NCBI GenBank assembly: GCA_019426215.1
Contig: CM033392.1
Span: forward strand, 35,384,814 to 35,448,813
Source of the DNA: Buddleja alternifolia
Lineage: Eukaryota; Streptophyta; Magnoliopsida; Lamiales; Scrophulariaceae
Length of the DNA: 64,000 nt
Direction of reading: 5' to 3'
Shown in pieces: positions 45,946 through 57,602 of this stretch (position 1 is its first letter; each line of letters starts with the position of its first letter). Below the pieces are notes generated by a model, which was not told where the DNA came from, made no database searches, and worked only from the letters and a program-made list of their open reading frames with translations. The translations under genes were made by a program, and so were the position numbers.

Positions 45946-46162
45946 CAACCCCCACCTGGCAAATGGGCAAGGAATGCTAAGGGAATGTAAGTATTCTGCT
46001 GGTTTTAATATGAGCTTGGCATGCTTCTGACACTTCTCACAACTCTTGACTAGCTCAGCTGCATCCCCTCTCAGACTAGGCTAAAAGTATCCCGCTCTCA
46101 ACATTTTACCGGAAAGCCCCCTCCCGTAATGTGACTTCCACAACATCTTTCATGGATTTCTC
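45946..46162 (-). pseudogene. Gypsy integrase N-terminal part
   Basis: The minus strand encodes the zinc-finger region and linker ending in KCQKHAKLILKPAEYLHSL and PFARWG. The frame then continues at 34006 across the Sirevirus D insertion. It contains at least one stop (46080 region). Confidence 0.75.
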
Positions 46163-47100
46163 TCAAGATATACTTACCCTCCTCAACGGAATGCACTTCA
46201 AATAGGGCTGGACAAATCCTTTCTTATATAAGACACCATCTAAATGAGCAAATCTCTCAGCTCGCATGAGCATTCTTTGCCGGTTGTATCGATCTGCCTG
46301 CAAGGTTCCATCAGTGAGGTATCGTATGATGGTTGTCCTCGAATCCGCCTCGTCTGCTGCGTTAAGTATCTCTTCTCTTTCATTTTCCATGCTAGATCGA
46401 TCAATAGTTTGTATGGTGATATGCCTGGACTTGCAGTCTTCTAGCGAGCTTCCCAGTTTGGATAGGTAGTCGGCCTTGTTGTTTTCAACACGCGGTATCT
46501 GATGGACTTCAGAGATTTTGAAATTCTTTCTTAAGGACTCTACTATCTTCAAGTACTTTGCCATCCGCTCTTGCTTCATAAGCTTTTTCTATCTACTTGG
46601 TTACCAGCTGAGAGTCTGAATAAACTATCAGATTTTTAGCCCCATAATGAAGGCTTCGTACTTAGCCTCGTTGTTGCTAGCCTTGAATCTAAATTTTATT
46701 GCATACCCTAGCTGATCTTCTCCGGGGTAGTAAGCAAGATTCCAGCTCCGCTGCCAGTATGAGTAGCCGACCTGTCTACATGTAGTAGCCATATCTTCTC
46801 TTTCTCCACTTCTTTTTCTTTGGATTTTGTCATCTCAGTAACAAAATCAGCTAAGACCCGTGCTTTGATGGCCGTGCGCGCTGTATATTCAATTTCGAAT
46901 TCTCCCAACTGTACAGCCCATTTAACCAATCTACCTGAGGTTCCTGCTTTTCCCAGCACTGTTTTCAGAGGCTGGTTGGTTTTTATTATAATTTTATATG
47001 TTAAGAAATAGGGCTTCAGTCTCCTTGCCGCTATCACCACAGCAAATGCCATCTTTTCTATTTTGGAGTATCTGGTTTCAGCATCACTCAGCACCTTGCT
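46163..47100 (-). pseudogene. Gypsy tandem RNase H domains (Tat hallmark)
   Basis: RNase H 1 (47094 to about 46800) has MLSDAETRYSKIEKMAFAVV and LLADFVTEM-like ends. A linker (KSKEKEVEKEK) leads to a second RNase H-like domain beginning WLLHVDRSATHTGSGAGILL, broken near 46700-46590 by stops, and continuing as VHQIPRVENNKADYLSKLGS (46579-46163). Two RNase H domains in series, the second of archaeal type, are known from Tat (Ogre/Retand) elements. Confidence 0.82.
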
Positions 47101-48070
47101 GACATACTATACTGGTTTCTCCCCTTTCTCCTCTTCCTTGACCACAACGGTGCTGACGACCTTCTCAGCTACCGATATGTATAGTATCAACAGTTCACCT
47201 AGCACATGCTTGGTCAACAACAGCACTTGGCTTAGATACTCTTTTAGCTCCTTGAAAGCTCGTTTGCAATTCTCGATCCAGCTGTACCCATCTGACTCTC
47301 TTAGTACCCTAAAAAATGGCAAGCTCTTCTCTGCTGACTTTGAAATAAAACGGCTTAGAGCTGTGATTTTTCCATTCAATTATTGCACTTCATTGGCATT
47401 ACGCGGCTCTCTCATGTCTTGGATGGCCTTTATCTTCTCGAGATTGACTTCTATCCCTCTCTCTGTGACCATGTAGCCAACAAACTTTCCACCCTTAATC
47501 CTGAATGCACACTTGGCTGGATTTAACTTCATTCTATATTTTCTCAAGGTCTCAAACGTCTGCTGCAAGTCTTCTACATGGCTGCTGGTGATGTGGCTTT
47601 TCACTACCATGTCATCTACGTAAACCTCTATGTTCTTTCCTAGATGCTCGCGAAACATCATGTCGACCAGCCGCTGGTATGTGGCTCCTGCATTCTTGAG
47701 TCCAAATGGCATTACCACGTAGCAATATGTGCCAAAGGAAATGATGAAGCTGACTTTTCTTTGATCTTCCTCATCTAGTGGTATCTGGTGATACCCACTC
47801 TGCACATCCATCGTGCTGAACAGCTGAAAACCAGTTGTCGAATTGACCAGCTGGTCAATCCTGAGCAAGGGGTAGTGATCCTTCAGGTAGGCCAAGTTCA
47901 AGTCCCTAAAATCGATTCACATCCTCTATTTGTTGCCTCCCTTTGGTACCAAAACCGCATTGGAAACCCACTAAAGAAATTGTATCTCTGCTATGTGCCC
48001 TGCTCTCAGCAACTTTTCCAGCTCCGCTTTGATGATTACATCCTTCTCAGGTCCGAAATGCTGCTTCTTC
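47101..48070 (-). pseudogene. Gypsy reverse transcriptase
   Basis: Open 47901-47380: FSTMDVQSGYHQIPLDEED (first catalytic Asp), MPFGLKNAGATYQRLVD, then VYVDDMVVKS with the YVDD active site. The thumb/connection region is 47379-47107 (RFISKSAEKSLPFFRVLRE). The fingers part upstream of 47901 is broken (WRMCIDFR-type block mutated, stops near 47920). RT copies genomic RNA to cDNA. Confidence 0.87.
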
Positions 48071-48800
48071 TAGATAACTTGCTGGGCATCTGGATATACA
48101 TTGAGATGGTACTGAATTACAGTTGGGTCTATTTCGATCAAATCATTTGCTGACCAAGAGAAACCGTCAGCGTGCTCTTGTAAGACTTTTATTAGCTTTT
48201 CCTTTAATTCTTCTCCTAGGTGAGAACCAATCCTTACTGACTTCTTTGGATCCCTGGGTACTACTTCTAAGCTCATGAGTTCACCCACGGGTTCAACATG
48301 TGTTGCCATCTTCTTCTCTTGACCGCCTGCTTTGAAGTCCACTTTTCGCTTCTTATCTTCCTGGCTCCATGTTTCTTTTTTCAAGGATGCCATGTGGCAT
48401 CTCCTAGACATGCTACCCGCCACTTCTCCTACTCCCCCCAAAGTGGGAAACTTGATTTTCATGTGAGGTATAGAGATCACTGCCTTGAAAGACACCAAAG
48501 CTGGCCTTCCAATTATCACATTATAAGCTAAAGGTATATCGACTATCAGGAATTTTATCAGTCGGGTCTTCCGATTGGGCTCTTTCCCCATAGACATAGG
48601 CAAAGTGATTTGTCCAATGGGTTGGACCGCCTCTCCAGCAAACCTTTATAGAGGAGTGTTGGCGCTTTCTAGCTTGACACTTCCCAGGACCATCTACTTG
48701 TATACCTGGTAGAACAATATGTCTACCGAACTTCCACTATCAATGAAGATGCGCTGCACCTCGTAGCTGGAAATGGTAGCAGGAATGACTAGGGCATCAT
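48071..48800 (-). pseudogene. Gypsy protease and pre-RT region
   Basis: The protease motif RIFIDSGSSVDILF is coded at about 48740-48710. After a stop (about 48694) the frame continues as NRKTRLIKFLIVDIPLAYNVIIGRP (48603 downward), a standard Tat element sequence between protease and RT, up to LIEIDPTVIQYHLNVYPDAQ. Confidence 0.82.
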
Positions 48801-50912
48801 TATGAGGGGTTAGTACTGTTTTAGCATCAGGCTTTTGGCTTTGGCTAACATTTAGAAAGAACTTGGGCTTTTGGTCTACTGCCCTAACTTGCTTCAGCAA
48901 GAAATTCTTTGAAACCCCTGGGGTCAGCCCTCTTGATATCATGTGGATGACTCCTTTTTTAGGATCATTAGCTACTGCTCCCATTGGTGTGGCTTGGCTG
49001 TTGGCTTGGGGGTTGGTCCCCCTGCCCAACTGTTGAAGGAAGTGTCCCCTCCCAGTTGGTCCAGCTCGTCCTGCAGATCCTCCCATTTCTACTCCGCGTT
49101 TTGGGTTAGTCCTCTCCCTACTCTAAGAGGATTCTCTTCCTCGTGATGAGGCCCCTCCAGAGTAGTTTCCCACACTGTTATTTATCATGGGTCCCTTCAT
49201 TTGGCCAGATCTGATGAGGCATTCAATCTCTTCTGCGAAAAATTTGCAGCTATCCATGTGGTGCCCGTATTCTTTATGGAAGCAACAGTATGGTCTGGTC
49301 GATTGGCCCTCCGCTACTGGTATCACACTCTTTTTGTCTACCTCCATTATTTGTTGAGGTGGCTCCCTGGGCACTGGTCGGTATGCGGGCTGGTCTTACA
49401 TTCTGCCTGGTACAGGTGCTAATGAGTTCCATCTGCCTCTATTGTCTCTGCATTGCCTGTTCCTGGCTTCTTCTTCTTTCTTATCTTTTCTTTGCTTAGA
49501 GCGCCTCATCAATTGGGCGTCCTCCATGTTAACGTAATTTTTCGCTCTGCTCAACAGATCATCGAAATTAGTTGCTAGCTTCTTAGTAAGTTATTTGAAC
49601 AAATCACCCTCACGTAAACCTTGCGTGAACACACTGGACTTCAGCTTGGCTTTGGCGGCTGGTACTTCCAGCGTGGCAGCATTGAAACATTTTACATAGG
49701 AACACAACTTCTCATCCCCTCTCTGCTTGATATTGAACAACGTGAGCAGGGTTTTTTCGTATCTTTTGCTGCTGGCAAATTGGTGAAGGAACTTATTGCT
49801 AAATTCCTAGAAAGATCCAATAGATCATTCCGCTAGATGATTGAACAATAGTTGGGCTGACTTGGTCAGCGTAGTCAGGAAGACTCTACACTTGATCGCA
49901 TCTGTGTACCTGTGCAACAAGGCATAATTTCTAAAAGTGTATAGGTGATCTTCTGGATCAGAGGTTCCATCATAAGGCGCAATGGAATGGATCCAAAAAT
50001 CTCTAGGCAAATCTTCTCTCATAATGGATTCACGCGGTCTTCTTGCTGTTACCCTCCGGATATTCTTCGCTCTATCTCTTCCATTTTCTTGGTCATAGCT
50101 TCAAATTTGTCTTGATTATCCCTCAGCTTGTTCCACTTGCCTGGGGCATCCAATAGGGAATGAGCCGACTCGTAATTGTTGGCCTCATCTTCAAGTTCCT
50201 TTCTCTTTTCTTTCTAGCCATCGGGCGGGTACCTGTGGGGGTTCCCCTACGACGTCAGCTCTTCTTGGCAACAGCTTCTTCTTCTGCGCAACATGAACGT
50301 TGCCCTCTAGTATTTTACCCTGCTGAACTTGGGGTGGTGGAATCCACCCTTTTTTATTATCATCTTCCAGCCACTCAGTACGCCGTGTTTGGCGTCCTTC
50401 TAAAGTAGGATATTTCCTGCAAGGCTCTCCCTCTGTTTATTTTTTGGGCTGGGTTAGAAATTCAACCCTGCTGACTCTCTTACCGTGAATCACTTCAGGG
50501 GTGATTTCGATATCCTCCGCATTATCTCCTCTTGGTGCTACTGGAGTTCTCTCGAGTACCTGTGACATTAAATTTCCTTCGTACCTTCGAGGTCCTTGTG
50601 GATCTGAATTCTTCATAGATTTTTCAATAGCTGTATCCATCCACAATGGCTTGTAATTGCTCGGCTATTAAATGGTAAGCAGGATTTGGCGATAGCTGAT
50701 CAGCTCCCTGGACAGCTAGTTCTTCCGGCTACAAAGGAGTCTCTTTCTCTCCAGCTGGATCCTCTGCCACCTTGTCCATCGGTAATCAATCGCCTAGCTA
50801 TGATAGCAGGCATCTCGGTCGAATGATTATCCTTGTCCGAACAGAGCAACCTCTTTTTCTTCTCTTCATTCCTCATAGCCTCTCACGTTTCGGCCACACC
50901 TTTTCCTGCCAT
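48801..50912 (-). pseudogene. Gypsy gag
   Basis: The probable start ATG is at 50912-50910 (MAGKGVAET, then a TGA in place of CGA). Downstream blocks are MSQVLERTPVAPRGD (50646-50437), the gag core MREDLPRDFWIHSIAPYDGT with ALLHRYTDAIKCRVFL (50022-49825), and a knuckle-like CCFHKEYGHHMDSC (49374-49123). A Gly/Arg-rich end leads into protease at 49086. Several stops lie between. Gag forms the particle shell. Confidence 0.83.
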
Positions 50913-50979
50913 TAAGATTTGAAAACAAATACTCCCAGAAAACAAATAAAATTTACCTCACGCCTTGAAGCTCAATATT

Positions 50980-50995
50980 CCCACAGACGGCGCCA
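50980..50995 (-). promoter_or_regulatory. Primer binding site of the gypsy element
   Basis: The minus strand reads TGGCGCCGTCTGTGGG two bases from the LTR end. The first nine bases fit the 3' end of plant tRNA-Asp; the rest does not, as is common in this group. Confidence 0.7.
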
Positions 50996-50997
50996 AT

Positions 50998-51546
50998 TGA
51001 TGCGTGTCTGATTCACATCAATATTATTTATATTATTATATGGGATAATTGAGTACAATATGCAAGGCAATATATGTATATGTTATATGTATTTTGACAG
51101 AATAACGATATAAAGTATAAAAAGACTTGTTTTATTCATCTCCAATGGAAGTATTTATACAAATCTTGATGGTCTAGGCTACCCATGGCAGATGGTCCGA
51201 GACTTGCTGCTTTCCTTATCCAGAATTGGTAAAAATGACCGATCAGAGTGGCTAAAAATTAGGAGGCGCGCCTTGTAGCGGATCCAGCGAGGATTGAGCC
51301 TAAATTGGCTTGATTGAAGGAGGCGTAGTATGGTAAGAGCTTGATTCTTGTATCATGTCTTCCTTCTAATTAATCTTAATTTATTCTTGTCCTTTGGTCA
51401 AATCCTTTCTATAATTCAGCTCGGATCCAGCAAGGAGAGCTGGCTACTTGGGTCACAGCCCACTTAAGTATGAAAATTAGTCTTTCCTTATTAGTATTTG
51501 GGCTTCTTTCAGCTTGGCCCAATTTATGTAATTTTCATCTACATCA
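50998..51546 (-). repeat. 5' LTR of the gypsy element (549 bp)
   Basis: On the minus strand it runs from TGATGTAGATG to ACGCATCA. The right flank aagat (51547-51551) matches the left flank of the other LTR. A minus TATA box lies at about 51153-51163. Confidence 0.93.
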
Positions 51547-51551
51547 AAGAT

Positions 51552-52934
51552 GAATTTCCTAATTTTGAATTGTTGGAAATCAGGTATGGGTCGTCCATGA
51601 GGGCTGACTCGACCCGGATTTTGAACATGAAATGGAGGGAGTGTTTTTACTCCATTTGAATTTGAAATGGAAGTTAATCAAAACCAATATAACTCCCATA
51701 ATTCTCCAGCACTTTTATGATGATTCTAACACACAAAATAAGTTAAGAAGGGCAGATTTTCGTCCATATACATAGGCTAAATATGGTGTGATAGTATCAT
51801 CTTGAGAATGGTCATTTTACTCATACTTTGGAGCATTTGGGTTGCGGAATACAATTCTCTTCCATTATGTGATTGGACTTAGACGAATTGGAGCATTCAA
51901 AGATGTAAATGAAGTCTGTGATTCAACCGAAGAAGGTCCTCAAATTTCTGGGTTCAAGTAAATGATTTGTGAACCATGATATTATGAATTCCGCATTATA
52001 TGTTCGTCATTGGTATCAAAGCCTTCGGGGTTGATATCCAGACGATAATATGCTTCATTTTACATGCTTTAATGCTCCATGACCATGGATTTACAAGAAA
52101 CCCGTTTTATGCTTCAAATGGGTCTTCAATGGCATATTTTCATAGAAATCATGTTATGCTTTAATTTTTCGACCAAAGCATGCTTATATGTCATAGATAT
52201 GATGGTTAAGAATTTTGCATGATGTGAGAAAATGTTGACCCGAACCGCACAAATCCAAAAAAACCCATTTTCTGAGTCTGCGTATTTTGGGATAAAACTT
52301 ACATGGATGGATTCTCCTCGATGAGACGATTCTAACCATATAAGATTCGTCAAAAAGGGACTTGAAATGAGTGAGATATTGCAATTTAAAGTTTCAAATC
52401 GGATTAGGGTTCTTGCTAGTTGGAGAAGATGATGAACAGTCCGTTTATCACATTCCCATTCTCGGGACGAGTGTGTAAAATACACATACCATCCTAGAGT
52501 GCTCCAAATGAAAAACGGACAACGCCATTGGATTCTTAATATGGAAATACGTGGGAGTAGTCAACAATTTATCGCCGGACGCCTCCCGATGGCGGCGTGT
52601 GTAACACACACGCCACATGAGCGAGTGGGCTACTGTAGGCTGCTGTGTAATGAAAAAAAAATTGAGCCAAATAGCCCCTTATAATATTACAGCGCGTTCG
52701 GGGCGCATGCGCACAGATCCGGAGGCTGTTTTTAGCCCAAAAAATACTGTTACGCTCCAAAGTTAATTTCCTATTTTTAGGTAATTAAAATAAATTTTTC
52801 AGCATATAAAAATATTTTTCCCGATTTTTGAACTATAATGTTTGGTGAAAATTGCTGAAAAATATTTTTGGGAAGAGAAAATTCTAAAAATAAAATTTAT
52901 AAATTAGGAAAAGTATTTGGAGACGTTGGTTAAT
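51552..52934. other. Non-coding flank with possible relic LTR end and primer site
   Basis: No coding signal. TTGGTATCAAAGCC at 52009-52022 differs by one base from a tRNA-Met primer site and follows GTTCGTCA, so 51552-52008 may be the end of an old plus-strand LTR, with its start left of the gypsy insertion (13352-13572). The part from 52790 is very AT-rich. Small ORFs here show no domain. Confidence 0.35.
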
Positions 52935-53126
52935 TGTTTGGCTAAAAAATATGATCTATTCATTTACCTCAAAGAGTACTTATATAGGATACACAAAACC
53001 TATTCTAAGAAAGTCAATTATACGATCAATTATGCAGATTTTAAGGCACTAAATCCTATCTAAATAAGGAATACAATCATAAAGAATATTACACAGTTGT
53101 ACATTCTAACTATGTACATTATAACT
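52935..53126 (-). repeat. 3' LTR of the short-LTR copia element
   Basis: Matches 57603-57794 closely. The minus polypurine tract TTGAGGGGGAGAG lies at about 53124-53136, overlapping the pol stop codon (53134-53136). The TATA-like complement of acttatatagg is near 52978-52988. Confidence 0.87.
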
Positions 53127-53133
53127 CTCCCCC

Positions 53134-53958
53134 TCAAGTTGGTGCATAGATATCACACATGCCCAACTTGGACAGTGCTATATTGAATGGACCACTAGGA
53201 ACAGCATGAGTCATCATATCTGCTAGCTAATCAGCCCTTTTAATGTAAGGAACTTTTATCTTTCCAGATTCTAGATTATCTTTGATGTAATTCCTATCCA
53301 ACTCAACATGCTTAGGCCGGTCGTGTTGCCCTGGATTATTGGCTATCTCTATAGCTGCCGTGTTATCACAGAAAAGTGTCACAGGTTGTTTTGAACTAAA
53401 ACCAAATTCACTTAGGAGAATGTTCAGCCAAGTAAGCTCTGTAGTTGCATGATGAAGAGCACGATATTCAGCTTCTGCACTGGACAATGACACCACATTC
53501 TGTTTCTTGCTTCTCCAAGACACTAGATTGCCCCCAACAAATGACACATAACCTGATGTAGATTTCCTATCCAATTTGGATCCGGCAAAATCTGAATCTG
53601 TATAACCCACAATGTCCAAATGACCGTGTTTGGAGAACATTATACCTTTACCTGGAGAAGACTTAAGGTAGGCCAAAATATGATTTAATGCACTCATGTG
53701 TTGGTCACTCGGATTGTGCATGAACTGGCTCACAACCCTTACTGCGTATGATAAGTCAAGTCTAGTGTGAGTCAGATAGATCAATTTCCCCACCAACTTC
53801 TGGTATCTCTCTTTGTTTGTTGGAATCTAATCCGGATAAATACTTAAGTCATGATTCATCTCAATGGGTGTATCAACATGTTAACAAGCTGACTTACCAG
53901 TTTCAGACAATAAATCTAACACATACTTTCGTTGAGAAAGGAAGAGTCCATGCTTAGA
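53134..53958 (-). pseudogene. Copia RNase H (short-LTR element)
   Basis: Open 53796-53227: YTDSDFAGSKLDRKSTSGYV, SSAEAEYRALHHATTELTW, CDNTAAIEIANNPGQHDRPKH. A TAG at 53227-53229 replaces Gln in the conserved RAD-LADMMT block, then the frame runs to the true stop at 53134-53136. RNase H degrades the RNA template. Confidence 0.85.
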
Positions 53959-55320
53959 TCAAGATACTTCAATGCCCAAGAAGTATTTTAGAGCTCCCAA
54001 GTCCTTCATTTCGAATTCCTTAGACAAGTAGTCATGAAGTTTCTCTAGTTCATCGAGGTTACTGCTTGTTACTATCATGTCATCAACATAAACAATAAGC
54101 AAAGTAATGTCCTTCCCATCTCTCTTATAAAATAGAGTGTGATCGGCCATAACTTGCTTGAAACCATACTTTTTCATAGAGTAGCTCAGTTTTCCAAACC
54201 ATGCCCTTAGCAACTGTTTCAATCCATATAGAGCCTTCTTCAACTTGCATACTTCACCCCCTTTTAGTGTAAACCCCGGAGGAGGATCCATAAACACTTC
54301 TTCCACAAGATCGCCATGTAGAAAAGTGTTCTTCAAATCAAATTGCCTCAATGGCCAATCTAGATTAATTGCAAGAGATAGTATGACTCGAACAGTATTC
54401 ATTTTGGCCAAGGGTGCAAAAGTCTCTTGGTAGTCAATTCCATAAGTCTGGGTGTATCCCTTGGCAACCAATCTAGCTTTGTACCTGTCAATTGTTCCAT
54501 CTGACTTGTACTTTATTGAAAATACCCACTTACAGCCTACTGTCTTCTTATCTTTAGGAAGTTTGACCATCTCCCAAGTAGAATTTTCCTGGAGAGCCTT
54601 CATTTCTTCCATCATAGCCTTTCTCCACTTGGGATCTTCTAGGGCTTCCTGAAAATGACTAGGAATAGGCACAGAGGATAACTGAAGGGCAAAGGCAAGA
54701 TGAGTTTTAGATAAACGATGATATGACAAAAAATCAGACATCGAATAGACAATATTAGAGGTTGGTTTCGAGAAACTAAACCTATCAGGTGCTTTTCTTT
54801 CACGAAGAAGGTATCTCCTACCTTGGTCGTCAACTTGTGTGTTCAAGATAGGAGGTTTTTGAATTAAAGAAGGTGAAGAAGAATGTACCTCAGGATTTTT
54901 CTCGGAAGAGTCATCCGATGGCATGGTATTATCATTGAGAGGAGCTATGGAACTTGGGGATATGACAATAGCTTCCTTGTTCCTCCTTTTATAAACCTGT
55001 TCAAAAAACAGATCATCCGGTTTCCCTATTTTTTCTTTGGGTTTAGGTTGAACCTCTATAACTTCAAGGTTACTAAGAGACTCCCCCTCACCCTCGATTG
55101 AGTCCTCCCCCTCACCCTCGATTGAGTCCTCCCCCTGACTTTCTGAAATCCAAAATCTCTTTTCCTCAAGTCATAATTTTTCCTCTTCCTTACTTTTTAT
55201 CTCCCCCTGAAGTGGAATTAGAGGCACATCCCCAGAAAAATAAGACTCACATTCACAGAATTGGATATCCATGGAGACATAATATTTCTCGGTGGGAGGA
55301 TGATAGCACTTATAGCCCTT
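53959..55320 (-). pseudogene. Copia reverse transcriptase (short-LTR element)
   Basis: Open 54924-53959 for 321 codons: EDPKWRKAMMEEMKALQENS, YKARLVAKGYTQTYGIDYQE, QFDLKNTFLHGDLVEEVFMD, KALYGLKQLLRAWFGKL and LLIVYVDDMIV with the YVDD site. Upstream (55320-54925) is the acidic integrase-RT linker with a 24-bp tandem duplication. A stop at 53957-53959 follows the FLGIEVS block. Confidence 0.88.
55081..55128 (-). repeat. 24-bp tandem duplication in the integrase-RT linker
   Basis: Two identical units at 55081-55104 and 55105-55128. The unit is a multiple of three and encodes an acidic eight-residue repeat, so the frame is kept. A partial third copy follows. Confidence 0.9.
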
Positions 55321-56087
55321 TTAAGAGGTAGAGTACCCAAGAAAGACACATTTAAGGGCACGAGGATCAAGCTTGTCCCTTTGGTGAGAGTGAATATGAA
55401 CATAACAGACACAACCAAAAATCTTAGGACAAAGATTTAAGGCAGAAGGGATAGAGTGAAACTGAGATAACATACGCAAAGGAGTTTGATAGTTAATCAC
55501 ACGGGCAGGCATACGATTGATAAGAAAAACAACTTTCAGAACAGCATCAGCCCAAAAACTTTTTGGAACACACATGGTAAAGCATAAAGCTCTTGCCACT
55601 TCAAGAATATGGCGATTTTTGCGCTCTGCTGTGCCGTTCTGTTGGGGGGTGTATGTACAAGTTGTTTGGTGGAGAATTCCATTTTCTTGGAACCATTTAG
55701 TAAGGGATTGATTAACAAACTCTCAACCATTGTCAAAATGAAAAACCTTAACTTGAGTGTTAAATTGTGTGAAAATTATTTTCGAAAATTGGGAAATGAT
55801 TCTTGTTACTTCATCCTTAGATTTCATCAAGTATACCCAACTCACTCGAGTGCAATTGTCAATAAAAGACACAAAATATCGATGACCTAAAGTAGACGGA
55901 ATAGAAAAAGGACCCCAAACATCAGTAAAAACAGGAGTAAAAGGAATAGGACTTTTATTGAGACTTATCTTAAAAGTTACACGATGATTCTTAGCATAAA
56001 TGCATTGTTCGCACCGTAAACTAGAAACTGAAACATCTCTAAACAAATGAAGAAATAAACGTTCCAAATAAGAGAAAGATGGGTGAC
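55321..56087 (-). pseudogene. Copia integrase (short-LTR element)
   Basis: Zinc-binding part with CEQCIYAKNHRVTF (56067-55723), first catalytic block FTDVWGPFS, and KVFHFDNG with the second Asp, where a TGA at about 55723 breaks the frame (GGE expected). The core continues as RTAQQSAKIAIFLKWQ in a shifted frame and PKSFWADAVLKVVFLINRMP (55599-55321). Frame changes make it inactive. Confidence 0.82.
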
Positions 56088-56826
56088 CTAACCTACAATG
56101 CCATAGAAGAATTTTTTTTCTTTATTATATGTCTCCCTCCTTACGTGGAGAACATAGTCTGACTCAGATTGTAACTCCCTTTTCCCCTCCAAATAGTAGA
56201 GACCCCCTCTCTCCTTACCAATGCCAATCGTCATCTTTGTAAGATTGTCCTGAAATACACAATGAGTAGAATGGAAAGTTATAGAGCAATTAAGGTGTTT
56301 AGTAATTTTGCTAATTGAAAGAAGATTATTAGAAAGACTAGGTGCAAGTAAGACGGATGACATGGAGAGTGTAGGAGAGAAAAAAGATGTTTCCAGCCCC
56401 TGAGACAGGCATAGGAGCTCCATTAGCAACCTGGACAGACTTAACAATGGAAGGCATAACGTTGTCAAGTAGGGAAGAATTACTAGTCATATGATCAGTG
56501 GCCCCCGAGTCAATAATCCAAGTGTTAGGTATGACGGAAACAAAGGCTGAGCCAGAATTACCTGCTTGAGGAGATAAATGAGAAACTTGAGATGCAGAAG
56601 CAGTAGTAGATGAAGGAGTATCATTAAGAACAACCTGGGCTGATTTCTTATTTTTCTTTTCAGCCTGCTTTAGTTTGAACCACTCCGGAAAGCCATGCTT
56701 CTTCCAACAAACATCTATCGTGTGTTTGGTGCTATTGCAATGAGTGCAAATGACTGCTGGTTGAGTATTATGCTTCTGGACAGCCATAGCAAAGGCCTCG
56801 TGATGACCTTCTAACCCCATGGTAGC
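56088..56826 (-). pseudogene. Copia zinc knuckle, protease and pre-integrase
   Basis: Open 56820-56338: zinc knuckle CTHCNSTKHTIDVCWKKHGF, then protease NTWIIDSGATDHMTSNSS. A frameshift near 56390 moves the reading to 56468-56088 (LLSISKITKHLNCSITF, the pre-integrase block). A TAG at the 56826 edge replaces a Gln before ATMGLEGHHEAFA. Confidence 0.83.
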
Positions 56827-57496
56827 CTATCTTTGTGCCTCCCTACGGACTTGTGAATATGTTTCCTCAAGACTTGGTATAGGAGAGGTAGCGAGGACTC
56901 TGGCACTAACTTGATCCAAATTGTGATCGAGACCCGCAAGGAATATATAAACCCGATCCTCACCAGTACGTTTCCTCAGTTTCTCAATATCAGTAGCACA
57001 CTCCATATCATTGGGCCTGCGATAATCAAGTTCCAAGAATATGGAGTTCAACTCGTTGTAATATTCATCAAGTGGACGACCTCCTTGACGTGATTGGAAT
57101 GATTTCTTCATCAATTCGTACACTTAAGAAGAATCTGAGACATCAAGATAGCTCCTCTTGACTGCATCCCAGACGTCTTTAGTAGTTCCATATTGCACAA
57201 AATGTGCCATCAGCTTTTCTGTCATAGAATTGATGATCCAAGACTTGACCAATGTATCTTCAGCTTCCTAATCATCATAACTTGGATCTTTTTCTGCAGG
57301 TGCAACCTTCCTTCCTGTTATATATCTTTTCTTCCTTCTTCCTTCTTCCAGCAATATGCATCTCCATGATTTGAGACCAAACACGATAGTTAGTACCATC
57401 CAACTTAACAGAAATTGTTGGAAAGGAATTATTGTGAACAGTCACAGTGGATTTATTCCTGCTGCCACGAATTTCAGCATCTATTTTCGCAGCCAT
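56827..57496 (-). pseudogene. Copia gag (short-LTR element)
   Basis: The likely start is ATG 57496-57494 (MAAKIDAEIRGSRNKST), followed by FPTISVKLDGTNYRVWSQIM. A frameshift in the A/G-rich stretch near 57320-57350 leads to a stop at 57275. The rest is open 57123-56827 (MKKSFQSRQGGRPLDEYYNE, FLAGLDHNLDQVSARVL), preceded by a TAA at 57124-57126 in place of Gln. Upstream in-frame ATG at 57550 is possible but less like other copia gags. Confidence 0.83.
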
Positions 57497-57582
57497 TATG
57501 TAGGAAGAAAAAGGAAATTGAAAAAAGGTGGCGGCTAGGGTTTCAGCCAAGAGAATAACAGCAGCGGAATTATTTTACCTAG

Positions 57583-57597
57583 GCTTCTGGTACCAAA
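57583..57597 (-). promoter_or_regulatory. Primer binding site of the short-LTR copia element
   Basis: The minus strand reads TTTGGTACCAGAAGC a few bases from the LTR. It is a mutated form of the tRNA-Met site TTGGTATCAGAGC. Confidence 0.6.
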
Positions 57598-57602
57598 TTA
57601 AT

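Larger units (their letters stand above)
13578..51546 (-). mobile_element. Ty3/gypsy Tat-lineage element hosting most of the window
   Basis: Two 549-bp LTRs (13578-14126 and 50998-51546) lie 37 kb apart. The outer flanks are identical 5-bp duplications, aagat at 13573-13577 and 51547-51551, so both LTRs belong to one insertion. Right to left the body has primer site, gag, protease, RT, RNase H, a second RNase H-like domain, integrase and a polypurine tract at 14127. The integrase is split at 34006/45946 by Sirevirus D. A dual RNase H marks the Tat (Ogre/Retand) lineage. The body is inflated by at least five later segments and every gene carries stops, so it is dead. Confidence 0.9.
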
